Source: Schistosoma haematobium (Eukaryota > Platyhelminthes > Trematoda > Strigeidida > Schistosomatidae). Taken from it: a stretch of DNA of 64,000 bases. A program made the translations under genes and the position numbers. Shown one piece after another: positions 47,141 to 58,637 of the stretch (positions are counted from its first letter, which is position 1; each line of letters begins with the position of its first letter). Location of the stretch: the NCBI RefSeq assembly GCF_000699445.3, contig NC_067198.1, forward strand, positions 29,763,536 to 29,827,535. The letters are read 5' to 3'. The notes below the pieces were generated by a model. It saw only the letters and a program-made list of their open reading frames with translations. It was not told the origin of the DNA and searched no databases.

Positions 47141-49573
47141 CTTTTATTATAAAATCCATTTTGACCTATAGATTATTATTATACGATTTACTGTTCTTAA
47201 GTTATGTTCAGTTTATTGATTACAGTCTCCCACGTTCATAGCCACTTTTGGCTTGATGTTGTATAAATGTTATTTCTTATTTTATGGTGTGATGTGATCT
47301 GTTTGGCTGGTATATGAACCAAGATGTTTGAAATAAATGATTCGCAAATTGGAACCTGTTATTGGCTTTCTGGACTCAAGTGACCGGGCTAGGCGAACAA
47401 AGGACCAATAAGCATGCTAGGCAGCTCATACCGTTCGAACGTCATTGTTTTGGCACAGTGTATAGCGTATAAGTCGTATATATAAGTCGTATTCCGATCG
47501 ACGAATAAATCACGTGATAAAAAAGCGGGCTCAAAGTCACAACAGTCGACTTCTAACTAAAAAAAATTATTAGTATAGGCGTTTGTGGAGATTTCCGAAT
47601 TTTATAGTTGAGATTACAGGTTGATGTGGGTCCTTGATGTAAACAACCAAAGATAACTTGTCTCTGTTGATGACTCCAGTGTTACACTTAAAAATCCTGG
47701 AAAATAAACCACATAAAAGCATAACATTTTATAACTTTCCACAGACCATAAAAGAATTATAGTAAATTCTGTACAGGCCCACATACGGTTTATAATAGAC
47801 AAACTGACTTGCCGAAAATAATTACAAAATTCTTACCAGAGCTGCTGAACAACGCCCACCCATAATGTAGCGATCACCACGATAGATGCGGCCACGAGTA
47901 GCATTATTCACAAGTGTTGAGAAAATTAGTATAAGAAAAGCGAGTAGAACGGCTACTGCCCCATTCACAACTGCAGCTATTCTTAGATAAGGTAAACTGA
48001 AAGTTAAGGAACAATTGATATAACAGCAATGACTTTTAAAAAAGGTCAGAAAAAAGTAAATCAAAAGTAACTCAGTGACTCAGTCACAATCAACGTAGAA
48101 CGCGGTACAAGTGCACGTTGGCCAGCACGACGAGATAAATAGAAAAGAAAGGAAAATAATGTATTAGCATTAACTAAGGTATGACTTTACAGAAAAGATG
48201 TTTTGGAAGATAATCAAAGAAGGATTTTCTACCTGAAAATAATACGTGAAGCCCATTGATTTCCAAAACTTGTCTAAAAAGCTCAGTAAATGGATACTAC
48301 GGGATCAGTCATATGAAATATAAAAGTATTTGCGAGGAACAATAAGAATAATAGGATGGCTTTTCATCTCAATAAAATTCACTAGCTACAAAACCTATGA
48401 TGAGTTATACTTTTACATAGATGAGATTTACTCTAATGAACATACCAGACCTTGAGGATTTAATTTGTAAACCCAAAACTCAAAAACGTTTGTTGGTATA
48501 CAAATCATATCAATTGTACTAGAATTAATGATAAGATTGAATAGATTCTATTAAAACAGATGCTCATGATCGAGGACGATTTATGTGCAGTATCTTATAA
48601 AAGAACGATGATACCTAGATACATTTCGTAAAGTTGAATTTACTATGGACTAATGGATATTTAAGACCACTTGTATCATTGAAAAATAAAGTTCTGTGAC
48701 CAATTAGTTACTGATGTATTCCAGTTTAGAAAGTTAATCTGGAGTATTCGTCTGGAAAATGTAGCAGCGATAGACATTCATAAAAAACACAAGCTATACA
48801 TGAATGTATTCGGCGGCCTGCTTGATCATCTGGGCTACCTGTTCCTGCCATCCAGATATTTCAACAAGTTATCTATTTTTGTTTGTTTTAATATATCATT
48901 ATGTTTATTAATCGCACAACCTATTCTGCTGCGTTTCTGAAAAGTGTACAACCTTTCGTTGTCAAAGTTACAAAAAACTCAATAAGAGACAATGTGGTTG
49001 CTGGCAATATACAACGGAAAGAATGCACATTATTCAGATGTTCATTTAGTGAACTGTTAACATCTAACTGGCGATCACTCAATATTTATCGCCAGGACCG
49101 ACGAAGAAGAAATGGAAACTTGTTGAAATACTTTACGCTGAGAATTCTATATTGTACCAAAGATATAATATTGAATAAAGCTGATAATAATAATAAAAAT
49201 AATAAATAAAATGTATGGATCCTATTTCATTTAGTTTTAAAAGGTTGTACAATACAGAGAATAACATTCGTGTTAAACGTTAGCCATAGTTTTAAGTTAA
49301 AACCAACTTGAGGATTCTCTGAAGTTGGTACACTAAGCAACAACTTTAGTAAAATAAAATGAATGCCAAAATATTCTCCCAATTAAAATAATAAACAAAA
49401 CATTAAAATGTTAGTAACTTACGAGTACACAGGAAAAAAATACAACCGAAAGTATGTATCGATACGTGATATTCCAGAATAAATTGTACCACACAAGACT
49501 CCACCTCCAACAAGTACTAAGATGAATCCAATCACCGAGTTATAAGGAACACGACCAAGACAGCTTCCTTTAT
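37796..49573 (-). CDS. GPM6: M6/proteolipid protein (PLP) family membrane protein, 6 exons, 5'-partial
   Basis: Exons 49423-49573, 47837-47996, 44979-45375, 41565-41656, 40104-40169 and 37796-37921 join in frame (phases 1-2, 2-0, 0-1, 1-0, 0-0, 0-stop) to give 330 residues. TM1 carries SCLGRVPYNS and GVLCGTIYSG, as in M6 (CL.RVPYASLIA..GVALFCG). TM2 and the loop NNATRGRIYRGDRYIMGGRC follow, then TM3 (VTIIVWLIFLAFLVVPTFCW), a large extracellular loop, TM4 (GPLFACSLGGAVFVLLGL) and a cytosolic tail YYTRLKLTKELTDFK. The family organises membranes and tight or tricellular contacts. The loop between TM3 and TM4 appears longer than usual and rich in Tyr/Asn/Pro. The exon with the start codon was not identified. 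Confidence 0.85.
37922..40103 (-). other. M6 intron, nothing recognised
   Basis: AT-rich, with a short GC-richer stretch near 38690-38770 of unknown origin. No exon or repeat boundary is supported. Confidence 0.45.
40104..40169 (-). CDS. GPM6: M6 exon, TM4
   Basis: Acceptor TTTATCTAG, donor TTG|GTACGT, 22 codons in phase 0-0. The product VMIVGPLFACSLGGAVFVLL is a single membrane span. Confidence 0.8.
40170..41564 (-). other. M6 intron with a degenerate SINE
   Basis: A decayed family B-like copy lies at 40246-40345 (TTACATAACAGACTGATATT, then CTTTGTCCTATCCTGGGATC). Otherwise nothing is recognised. Confidence 0.45.
41565..41656 (-). CDS. GPM6: M6 exon, extracellular loop
   Basis: Acceptor CTTTTTTTCGAG, donor GAA|GTAAGT, phase 1-0. 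It encodes GVYIKPWMYDESLNYREAIT...FARFCDE. The Cys may be a loop disulfide partner. Confidence 0.75.
42290..42600. repeat. Degenerate telomere-like (TTAGGG/CCCTAA) tract
   Basis: Begins AAGGTTAGGGTTAAGG and continues with diverged AACCCTGA/AAATCCTAAATCC-like units on the opposite strand. Schistosome telomeres are TTAGGG. The unit is too mutated to call a true interstitial telomere with certainty. Confidence 0.45.
43026..43337. repeat. CTTCT target duplications around solo LTR
   Basis: CTTCT at 43026-43030 and 43333-43337 flank the LTR exactly. Confidence 0.7.
43031..43332 (+). mobile_element. Solo LTR (family I), 302 bp
   Basis: Begins TGTTAGCGGGACAC and ends AATTATAACA, with a perfect 5-bp duplication CTTCT and a TATA-like CTATAAATATACT near 43157. 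Aligns throughout with 46744-47070. The length is near that reported for the gypsy-type Boudicca LTR, but the family assignment is not verified. Confidence 0.8.
44185..44720. repeat. GC-richer dispersed repeat, unclassified
   Basis: Base composition shifts sharply relative to the flanks (CTACAGCCGAAGGTGGGGAG; CCACCTAGGGGAGCTGG; GTACTGGGTGCCCCCATGTA). It looks like the 5' untranslated or N-terminal part of a non-LTR element. Minus-strand frames are open, but no domain is recognisable. Confidence 0.4.
44979..45375 (-). CDS. GPM6: M6 exon, TM3 and large extracellular loop
   Basis: Acceptor AACAAATAG, donor TATG|GTAAAG, phase 0-1. It encodes a membrane span ending FCWAMFNSIC and a loop of about 100 residues with ARRPGPDGR and many Tyr/Asn, ending FNLTHYG with a possible N-glycosylation sequon NLT. 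Confidence 0.85.
46744..47070 (+). mobile_element. Solo LTR (family I), 327 bp
   Basis: Begins TGTTAGCGGGACATACACTG and ends GATTATAACA. Flanks ACTTT and ACTAT give an imperfect duplication (4 of 5). Same family as 43031-43332, about 3.4 kb away in the same gene and orientation, but each has its own flank, so they are independent insertions rather than the two ends of one element. Confidence 0.75.
47091..47138. repeat. (AT)n microsatellite, about 48 bp
   Basis: The longest dinucleotide run in the window, between two LTR remnants. Confidence 0.85.
47150..47544 (+). mobile_element. Truncated LTR related to family II
   Basis: Shares TTTTGACCTATAGATTATTATTATACG and following sequence with the family II LTRs, then diverges and ends GTCACAACA. 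Its 3' part matches 6242-6390 inverted. The 5' end is lost at the TA tract. Confidence 0.55.
47572..47632 (+). repeat. Family B left terminus fragment
   Basis: GGCGTTTGTGGAGATTTCCG then TATAGTTGAGATTACAGG correspond to the first 60 bp of family B. The ribozyme is absent. Confidence 0.45.
47837..47996 (-). CDS. GPM6: M6 exon, TM2 and intracellular loop
   Basis: Acceptor TTAACTTTCAG, donor CTCTG|GTAAGA, phase 2-0. It encodes LPYLRIAAVVNGAVAVLLAF followed by NNATRGRIYRGDRYIMGGRC, matching the ATRxKVYR...GGR loop of M6. Confidence 0.85.
47997..49422 (-). other. M6 intron containing an antisense ORF
   Basis: Apart from the plus-strand open frame at 48901-49209, nothing is recognised. Confidence 0.45.
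48790..49210 (+). repeat. Unclassified open segment with retroposon-like 3' tail
   Basis: A 102-codon plus-strand frame (48901-49209) includes RDNVVAGNIQRKECTLFRCS and RQDRRRRNGNLLKYFTLRIL, with unusually even codon use for this AT-rich DNA. It ends in an AATAAA signal and a run of AAT-like units. This looks like the 3' end of a retroposon or processed transcript. The protein is not recognised. Confidence 0.35.
49423..49573 (-). CDS. GPM6: M6 exon, TM1
   Basis: Acceptor ATTTTAAACTAG, donor TACTC|GTAAGT, phase 1-2. It encodes KGSCLGRVPYNSVIGFILVL and continues through GVLCGTIYSG. The upstream exon must supply one base and the start codon. Confidence 0.85.
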
Positions 49574-50152
49574 CTAGTTTAAAATTAATTATCCTGATAA
49601 CAGACAACTACATAAATATATTTGTCTATGTTTAAACACCAAGAGTAACCAGTGGTCTGATAATTTTTAAATGCTTTTTATGAACAGGAACAAAATTAGA
49701 TGATAAAATTTGAAGAAATGTGCTGTACAGAACCAACACATTGGTTTTACACAACAAGGCTTTGAGGTGAATTCGAAAACTAGTTAGGTGCCACTTATCT
49801 TAAAAGAATAACGTGACAGTGCAAAAAGTAGAAATGTCAGTTGTTCCAGACTGATTTTTATAAACGCTGTCAAACAATTAACTTCAGAGCACAGAGATGA
49901 CAAGTTTGTTACGATGTAGTACATCAACAGGTTAAAAATGCATTTGTCAATAGGATTGTCAATCAGAAAGCGTTACTGACAACACAATTGAACGTTTATT
50001 AAGCCAATTCACCGATATAACTAAGGTACAAAACAAATCACTATTTCATTTTGGATGTACCCACCCCGCTCCTATAAATACGTGAAGTCCAGATGGATGT
50101 GAAACCAGGAAAAAGCGTGTATTGCTTCAAAACGTCCATACGTAAAATCTGT

Positions 50153-50401
50153 CTAGCCAAGTGGATCGATGAACTTCACGCCAAACTCCCGGACGCTTTT
50201 GATATCATATACAATCGGTTTAGTCCAGCCCTTCGATGGAGCAAAAACATTATTTAACCGAGGTTGCGAATTAATAGAAAACCAACCCAGTTTTATAGCA
50301 TCAATGTGTTCAGTCATGATAGCAACACAAGGACTGTAGTCTACAAAGATATTTACATTAAAATCAAAAGACCAACGACACTTTGAACAGCAACAAGACA
50401 C
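50153..50401 (-). pseudogene. Unidentified ORF fragment
   Basis: A minus-strand frame of about 82 codons with balanced composition (HIDAIKLGWFSINSQPRLNN, then APSKGWTKPIVYDIKSVREF). After the stop at 50153-50155 the same frame stays open for about 35 more codons. No ATG begins it. It may be a decayed mobile-element protein or a gene fragment. Function unknown. Confidence 0.25.
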
Positions 50402-50950
50402 ACATTTTCACGGGAAGGAAATTAGGTTTCAGTAATTGCCTCTCGTAAGACACCACAACATCAGTAATATAAAGACAGAGGTTTCGACGAAGCATGAAAG
50501 AGAGGAAAAGAGGACTAGAACTCTTAAAACGGTCATTTTCCGAGAACTAAAATCCACGGTGTACATATCAAAAGAGTATTTGGACAATTACTAATATTTA
50601 AACCACTAAAGCCAACAATAAATAATCATAAATAAACAAAAATAGCATGGAGAACTGACAAAAAGGGCTTGAATATCATTCAAGAACCATCTAAGACAAA
50701 AATATCTTTCAGAATATAATCGCACACTTTATGAAGCGGACGTAGTAACTCACCCATCTAAAGGTCATTTGAGACACAAGTAACGAAATTAGCGCCTTTA
50801 AATCCTGCCGATTTAAATTTGTTTATCACACCAAGGTATTAGGAATAACATGTTTCCAGCTATAATTACCCCGCTCTTATTTACTACGTTGTATTTCCTT
50901 TTTAACTCATTTGTTGCTCAATTTTACGCTTTAAATTTGTCTAGGGAGGA

Positions 50951-51223
50951 ATGATAAAACATTATGTCGAGGCACTGCCTAGGTGTTATGACAGTTCTCT
51001 TGGTGAATGCGAAGTAGTGTCGTGCTTGTCAATTTTTTCCACAATTGAAGGATCCCAGTTAGGAGGAAAGCGAAGGTAATTTTATAGAAAAATATAACGA
51101 GCAATGAATTCACGTAAAAATATATTTCTGTAGGTCTTCGAAATTGATGCTGACCTCATTGGTTTTACTCGACGCATCTATCTGAAGGTGCTCGGCTACG
51201 CATCCGTACCAGATAACGAGTAA
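50951..51223 (+). CDS. Candidate two-exon ORF, unknown
   Basis: ATG at 50951 opens 41 codons (MIKHYVEALPRCYDSSLGEC...) to a donor CGAAG|GTAATT at 51076. A 58-bp intron ends TTTCTGTAG, and 51134-51223 has an attractive frame (VFEIDADLIGFTRRIYLKVL) ending TAA. The phases do not fit: exon 1 leaves two bases, so splicing runs into TGA at 51183-51185. Either a one-base error, a pseudogene or chance. Confidence 0.25.
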
Positions 51224-53039
51224 TTACGACGTGCTTTACATCTTATTCGACCGCTAACCAGTTTAGATTAAACGATTTCCGATATATCGACAGCTTTTCT
51301 AATGTGTTTTCGATCCTCTTCACATCTGACTTCTGATTTGACTAGGTTGGTATTCTTCGGCTATAAAGATGTTACTGGTAAAACCGTTGTCAAACTACGA
51401 ATATCAGTAGCATCTTCAAGCTCATTCGTGTTTATTACCGGACGGATCTTCTCTGTAGCTCACTTTGATATCGTATCATCGCGTTCAGTTGGAATGATGA
51501 AATTATGAGAACCGTAAATAAATTTTATCTGCCTGCTAACAACCTCTTAGCCTCAGATTAGGTAAGCTAAAAGCTTTCAAAAAAACTGAGTAAGGCCCAT
51601 TATTTAGTATAAAAATCTCGCTTGCATTTCTAAAGAAACTTTTCGATACACTGACCTCCTTAGGTTGTGAAACATTGTACAAAGGTTTTCCCGTTGAGTA
51701 TAACAAGCGAAATACAATAAAATTTCTTTCAAACTGTTTTATTTAACGTCATAAATATGCCTTTATATTTTCTCCTTGAGTGATATAATTTTTCGATCCG
51801 GGACGTGATTCAAAATGCATTCATATTTCTCCGCCCTCACTAACAAGACGGTAATTTTTCAACTTCCTTCAAGACTCGCTATTATTATTTAATTTTGTCG
51901 GAACTGGATACCATGTAATTATATTAAGTTCTTCTCCAACGGAACATTAAGGTATGACACACAACCGTCGATCACATCTACTGCTTGGCAGTTTGGTACA
52001 AACTGTTATTGAGTCTCTTATGGATATTTGTTTGACATTACTCTGCTACAAATATTCTTGATGATTTTCATGTTCTTATCAATCATAACCCTTAAAAATC
52101 TCTTCATCATGAAGTGCGTAGTTTTGTGCTAGAGGAACCGTTTGATAAATAGTACAGTCACTTTTGTACTTTCAGATATTATTAGTTTTTTTTATCACAA
52201 CATAGAACTTGTGTTTTGATATTGTTATACGTAGGCAACCAAAAATGTATTACGTGAAATATACAAAAGAACGTAGTTTGTCATAGTTTATTAAATGTTG
52301 ACTTGGTGAAAATTTTTCCTCATTCACACGAAATACTAAAAGTTATTGTAAGATCCATTTCGAATGTTTTGTGTATGAAAATCCCTCCATGTATACACTT
52401 GAAGTTTGTTCCTACTGTTTCCTTTAGTTGTACATTTTGGTGGTGTTTTTGATTCCACTTGGTTTGGTAGTAGTTTTGTTTTATTATAGTTTTTACTTTT
52501 CTCACGCCTTTACTAAGTTTACATGTTTCTTCCTGCACTGCATTTATGTTACTTTACCTGGTACTTAGTCTTGGCGGCAGCCATATTGGGTTGCTCTTCC
52601 TTTTGATTGCGTTGCTTGTATTGACTGGGAATGTGAATTGAAGCACTGTTCCAGAATTGGAAACACTGTGTTATAAAGCAACCAAATATTATCTTTTGAA
52701 CGGATCGGTGCGTGATCTATCCAGACAGGATAGAATAGCATTTATTTGTTGAGATCGGTAATCTTCTCTCATCCTTTTATCAAATTCCTAATTTATTGTA
52801 ATTTTGATTTGATCGATTGAACAATTATTGGTTGAGTAGCTGGGCGGTCAGATTTGTTTAGGTAACAATGTACACTTAAATTTATAATGAATTTCAGAAC
52901 TGTCATTTTATCCAATCACTTTGTTTTGGTTTCATCCGGGTAAGGGCGCGTATCTAGTCCACCGATACAGCTATTCTTCAGTCCAAACCTTAGTTTAGAT
53001 ATAACATTATTACAATAGGATCTCGAGTGAACACTGAAG

Positions 53040-53068
53040 ACATATATATATATATATATATATATATA
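53040..53068. repeat. (TA)n microsatellite
   Basis: TA dinucleotide run. Confidence 0.85.
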
Positions 53069-53860
53069 ACCGTAGAGTTAGAATGCATGGTGCTCATGTT
53101 GTATTAAGCTGTGTCTTCCATGGAATGACAAGTGAAATAGATACCTAGAGTGTGCCATTAAAAAAAAGAGAGGATCTATTCGTTTACCCTGTGAATATTA
53201 CAGAAAATCTATGATTCTGAGTTTATCTGAATAAAAATCTCGCCATGATCTTAGTTAATGAAACAAGTAAGGAAGCTGACTTATAACAGGAAGGTTTTGT
53301 TGATGAGTATGGCTTAATTGCCTTTCCATTCTGAATTTGGTGAAAACATAGCTAACGAAAAGTTAAAAAATGCAACACGAGTTAAGCGCATTCCTGGTTT
53401 GGGTTCCATACATCCTAACAAGTGTATTTGAGTTCAAGCACCCAAGGACCTTGCTATTTCTAAGAATCTTGTACTCCACAACATCTTAGGCACAATGAAA
53501 TAGAAGGCTTACCAGTCTTAAGTCAGAAGTAAGACATCCTAAGTGAAAATGGATTGGGGATTTTTTGCTAAAAAATAAATAATCAAATATTTGGAGCTGG
53601 ATGCAAATAAATAATCTCAGTATAATTTAGCTGATTTGGTTTGCAACGTTTTATTCCTAAGGCCATATAGAAGCTTATCTCTACTTTTTCTAAACTTCAA
53701 CGTACGAAACTGATATTTCATTCGTTTTTTTCAGTTTTTCATGTAAAGGCTAGTCTCAGTTTATCCGAACTCGTTTTTATCCACTTTTGCCCGTTTTTAT
53801 TGTACTGTTTTTCAACGATCTCAAGCTTTTGCTAGCATCTATAAAACAGTGTACGTCAAT

Positions 53861-56800
53861 ATAGTCATGAAAAATTCATACAAACGACCTGGATGCCGTC
53901 TTGCTGTTACGTCTGGCATGCAGTGTGACAACTGAAAAGATTAGTTCCATGAACCATTAACAGATCTCACAGCAAGTGTGATCATATTTGGGTATGTGCC
54001 ATGTGCAACACGGATGCTGAAATTTTGCTGAGTAACGTCATGTCCTATTGACAGGTCTGCGGAATAAGTTGTCGGCAAAATTGGAAAAAGAAAGTCATAA
54101 AACGGGTAGACAAACAAGAACGCGCAATGAAAACAAGAAGAGGGGTGTTGACAGCTCTACTATCGATGAAGCATGCAGTAGCACTAGTGATGACACGCTG
54201 AAACTCAGCACCGTCATAACGTCGACGGTTATGGACTCCCTGAAGAGACTCGGGTCTCCCAGCACAGGGTGCCTGCATGCAACGGTTGTTCCCCAAAACT
54301 CTGTAGGTCATTGGACTCACGTCAACGGAGTTAAAAAGACCAGGCATCACCGTTTAAGTTAAACATCCCAAGTATTGTACGGAGACCAACTGGTGACTTA
54401 ACCGCACAATTTAAACCCAGGAATGTCCATCCGGTCATCCAAGAGCCTAGGAGTCGGAAACACGCTTCGACCTCCAAACAACAAGTTGCTCAAGCTGGAC
54501 GCGCCGGAAAACCTGGGAAAACAATAACGGTTCGTGACGACTCTCTCATAATCATGAACCTTAAAGACGACCCTGACCTCCCCTTCAGTTAGCAGGACAA
54601 AAATGACAGGATGCTCTGGGGAGAGTTAAACAAGAAGCTACAACTTCCCAGACTACAGCCTTTGACGGCCACGCAGCTCATTCGTGGAAAGGAGTCTAAG
54701 CATCAAAACCCACCGATGCTACCTGGTGTAGTACTCATATCCTACTAGTTAGTCACTTACTGGAATCAAATATGAACTTAAGAATACTGCCTGACATGCC
54801 ATGTTCTGAGCGCAATCTCATCCGGAACATCCCTAAGGAATCTTGCAAGTTTTTCGGCGGAAGAAATATCATTGTGCAAGGCGTACCGAAAACGCCGACC
54901 CCGGTCAAACAAACTCTGATATTAGGCAATGGAAATTCATCAAACCATCACTGAAGCTCAAAAACATATTGACTCAACATGTGACGAGACTAGCCAAGAA
55001 GGGCGGAGATTCTAGACCCCGGCTAATGAACATAACTTTCCCATCCGCCTGTATGGCAGCTATAACTCTGGAATTATTTCGTGCCAACAGACGTCTGTTG
55101 CCAAGTGGAATCCATGTGTATCTGGATATGCCACATGACGCCAGGATCAAGCACAAAGGCATGTTGTAGCCGATCATTCCATTTGTGGACTGTCTTGATA
55201 AAAAAACGTGAAAAGGACAGGGGCTATCAACTCGGGAAACCTTGTATAGGTAGGCTACCTGTTCATTCACGTAAGGCTCATACAGACAAACAGGAGGGAG
55301 AGGCTTACGCGTTTCAAATTGAAATCATTAAATGCTTAAACATGAACGATGCGAGTCTACCAAATAAAATGGATGAGCTATGTGAATTAGCAATACTGTT
55401 AATGCTTATCTGATAGGAATATCTGAAACTTGGTTATCATCTTAGTTTGAGGACCAGGAGCTAGCAATACCTGAGATACCTTTGTTTCACAACGATAGAA
55501 AAACAAGAGTTAGGGGTGGAGTAGCCTTATACATACGATCATGCCTGAAAGTACACTAAGTTTAAAACCAGGAGTTTATCAATCTTGATGAATTCACATA
55601 GTGCTCAGTAAGATTGCCACAACCTCGTGGTGTCTATTTGGGATCACCTAAATGAAGCCCATTGCGGACATCGTATACGACAATAGTATGCTGGAAGGAA
55701 TCTCGAATTTACTCATATCCTGATTCTAGGTGACTTCAATCTTCCTAAAGTCAGTTTCGTGGAACATACGTACATTGGGGGTGAAAACTCAACTGAAGCT
55801 CGGTTCTTCAGCCTCATTGAGGATCTGGGATTATTCGAAAATATGAAGTCGGCAACTCATTGGAGAAACAGTCATACACCATCGCGCTTAGACTGGGTAT
55901 TTAGAAACGAAGAATTCCTAGTTGACAACCTCTCAATTCTGGCTCTCCTGGGGAAACGCGGTCACGCCGTCATAGCTTTCTGAGACAAGATGTCTCACCA
56001 ACAACAGGCCCTGGAGTCTCAAACCGTTATGCAGCCTCTCTTCGACAAGACAAGACTGGAGCTTCCCAACCGCTAGGTCCTAACTGCCCGACCGACAACG
56101 ATGGTGACGCCGCTAACCTTTTGGCTGGACAATACTCTCGGACAATTCAACCGACCCACGTCAACTGTATTGATGAAAGCTTCATCCGCATTTGCATAGG
56201 ACATTCCGAAGTGAACATGAGCTCTGAATTTGTGTTCCAGAAACTCCAGAACTGAAGAAAAGAAACTTCTCTTGGCCCGGATATGCTTTATTCTGCTATA
56301 CTGAGGGAAGCAGCTTCAATCCTGGCAACACCGATTGGCGTGATGCTCTCTTGATTGCTAAGCCGAGGCAAGCTACCGGAAATTTCAAGTTATCGACCGG
56401 TGGCTCTTCGCTTTATACCTTCAAAAAATATAGGGTCCCTGATACACGATGGTATACACGACTATTTATTATCCTTAAACTTCGTTTCACCCCAGCAGCA
56501 TGGTTTCAGAAAGGAGCATTCTTGTATTACTAACCTGCTGACTGCGGTGGACAGATGGAAAACCATCCTCAATCTCAAGGGGAAGGTTGAAATCATTTAC
56601 GCTGACTTCTCAAAAGCTTTTGATAGGGTCAACCATGTATGTCTTGTCAGTAGGCACAAACGATTAGGTGCCAAATCACCTCCAATTGATTGGCTCAGTT
56701 CATAATTGAAAAATCGACATTTTAAGGTCAGGGTTAACTTCACCTTGTCTCAGACTATGAAATGTTCTAGTGGAGTTCCCTAAGGTCCAGTACTAGGATC

Positions 56801-57770
56801 TCTTCTTCTCTTGATTTATATACACGATCTTTCATAACAAGTATCGTTTGACCTATTACTTTTGGCTGATGATGTGAAACCTTAGAGAGAGATATGCAAC
56901 CGAAAGGATATACTGGCACTTCAGGAGGTATGACAACGGACTTACCCTTAACACTTTAAAGTGTAGAGTAGTCCACCTGAGACATGTTGTAGACTACAGT
57001 TACAACTTGGACAACTCCCCTCTAGAAATATTTAAAGTTGAAAAAGATTTAGGAGTGCTGGTACCCTATGATCTGAAGTTTTACGCAAACTGACAAAAAT
57101 ACTTTTCGAGCGAACCTCAAACTGGTAACATTGAGGCGCATTTTTGGCCAGTTTGACGGAAGAACTTTCCACATAATCTTCAACAGTTTTATTCGTCCCC
57201 AGTTAGAGTACGGAAACGTAGTATTGCCTGCATCACTCCAAAAGAATAAGGACACTCCTGAGCGTATCCAGCGGCGAGCTACGAAATCAATTCGGGGACT
57301 TAAATTCAAGCCTTATGAAGAGCGCCTCCAATCAATAAATCTTCACCCATTAGAGTACAGACGTCTTAGATGTGGCCTTACAGCATCCTTAGCACTTCTG
57401 GACATCCCCTTAAACACCTACTTAAGTTTAGCTCCAACACAAACCTAAGAGGTAACACTCAGAAACTGGAGACACAACATGGAAGAACGAACTGTAGACA
57501 CAACTTCTACTCCTAGAAAGTTGTCAAGTGCTAGAATTCGCTGTCAGCCGAGCTAGTTCAAGGGACTTCCTTAAGAGGAAACTGGACCTATTCTTCAGGA
57601 CTACGGCTAGTGTCTTACCATGATTTACCAATTTCTTTCTTTCCTCTATTATCGTTAATATACCTAGGTTCCTGTCTGGATGTGTTGGTGATCCACTGCT
57701 ATTAGACCCGGAAGACTGTTAAGCGAAAGCTTCTTCTATTCTGTCCACAACCATTTAAACCTTTTGGCGA
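53861..57770 (+). mobile_element. CR1-clade non-LTR retrotransposon, decayed
   Basis: A plus-strand element of about 3.9 kb with broken frames. ORF1-like sequence from the ATG at 53867 has Cys/His residues suggestive of a PHD-type finger (near 53890-54030) and a charged linker (54060-54360). The endonuclease is recognisable at about 55390-55980 (GISETWL, RGGVALYIRS, GDFNLPKVSF, SRLDWVF, HAVIAF). The reverse transcriptase is at 56350-57450 (SYRPVAL, QQHGFRKEHSC, motif A YADFSKAFDRV, then LEYGNVVLPAS and PLEYRRLRCGLTAS). The final 220 bp recur at 60468-60700, marking the 3' end. Resembles the SR1/Perere group. Confidence 0.8.
55390..57448 (+). pseudogene. CR1-type endonuclease/reverse transcriptase, multiply broken
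   Basis: The EN and RT domains are spread over at least four frame segments, with stops at 55981 and 56703 and several frameshifts. The FADD catalytic motif region near 56860 reads as LLADDVK-like after a frame change. No intact protein is possible. Confidence 0.75.
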
Positions 57771-58637
57771 GAAGAGTGGGCTTACATCATAGTTTCTTCT
57801 CAGCTGGGGACTGAGTGTAATTTCATGAGTCGGCTCCTTTTGCTTTTAAATTTGTATTTAACGGGTTGAAAATAATCTAGTCAGCTTACACTTACAAAGA
57901 TTGTTCCAACCACTCAGATTCTTGACACGATAACTTGTGATCTACTTTTATAGGTTAATAAACCTATCATTATTACCCAGGACTAAAGATTTCAAGATTA
58001 ATGCCGTATATCTGATGCCTAGTACGTCAATTAGTTTGGTTTGAGTTTTTATATGCATTTCTGCCACGTAGTGCTTTATAAGATTGGATGTACATCTTAT
58101 TGTGTGGTGAGATACTTAGTAGTGTTTCGTGATATATGTAGTCATCTGTAAAAACTTGTTGACCCAGTATTGTTTTGGCTTGTCCTTTTGTATTCGACAA
58201 GTAAATAGGTAGTGTAATAACACTGGTTACATATATATCCAAATCAATGTGTTTCATAGAACCCGTATTACATTCAGATTTTTGCTGGATATGCTTTATA
58301 TTGATCTAGGTGGTCCTTTGAGAGCCACTTTGGTTCAGCAAGGTTGTAGAGATTTATTGGAGAAGGGATTCCATCAATTTTAGTAGGATATCACGGTTTG
58401 TGCGATTCTCTTAACTCATCTGGTATAACTGCACCCCTTTGTTTTGTCTAATTAGTGGTCAATACAAACTTTTATCATGTTCTGGATTTCATCTTTGTGA
58501 GTTACTATTATCAGAATTACTCTTTACATCCCTTGTAGGTTTTCTCTCACTTCCAGTCTATCTTCAGACCAGCAATACGCTATCTTCAATCTGTTAGCAT
58601 ACTCAGAGCTTGCAAACAGCATATACTTTATCGTAAT
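57771..58637. other. Upstream of DPP3, nothing recognised
   Basis: AT-rich sequence between the CR1 3' end and the DPP III start. The promoter should lie here. From 58539 the DPP III frame is open upstream of the ATG, so a longer N-terminus cannot be excluded. Confidence 0.45.

Larger units (their letters stand above)
45376..47836 (-). other. M6 intron with two LTR remnants and a (TA)n run
   Basis: Holds the solo LTR 46744-47070, the TA tract, the LTR fragment to 47544 and a family B left end near 47575-47630. 45376-46743 shows no feature. Confidence 0.55.
49574..53860. other. Upstream region of M6, no firm gene
   Basis: Should contain the M6 5' exon or promoter. A minus-strand unidentified frame at 50153-50401, a plus-strand two-exon candidate at 50951-51223 and a TA run at 53040-53068 are present. 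No confident exon was found. Confidence 0.4.

Noticed and set aside
52558..52584. Minus-strand ATGGCTGCCGCCAAGACTAAG with donor CAG|GTAAAG as first exon of M6
   Set aside because: It ends in phase 0, while the TM1 exon needs a phase 1 partner. No linking exon is visible.
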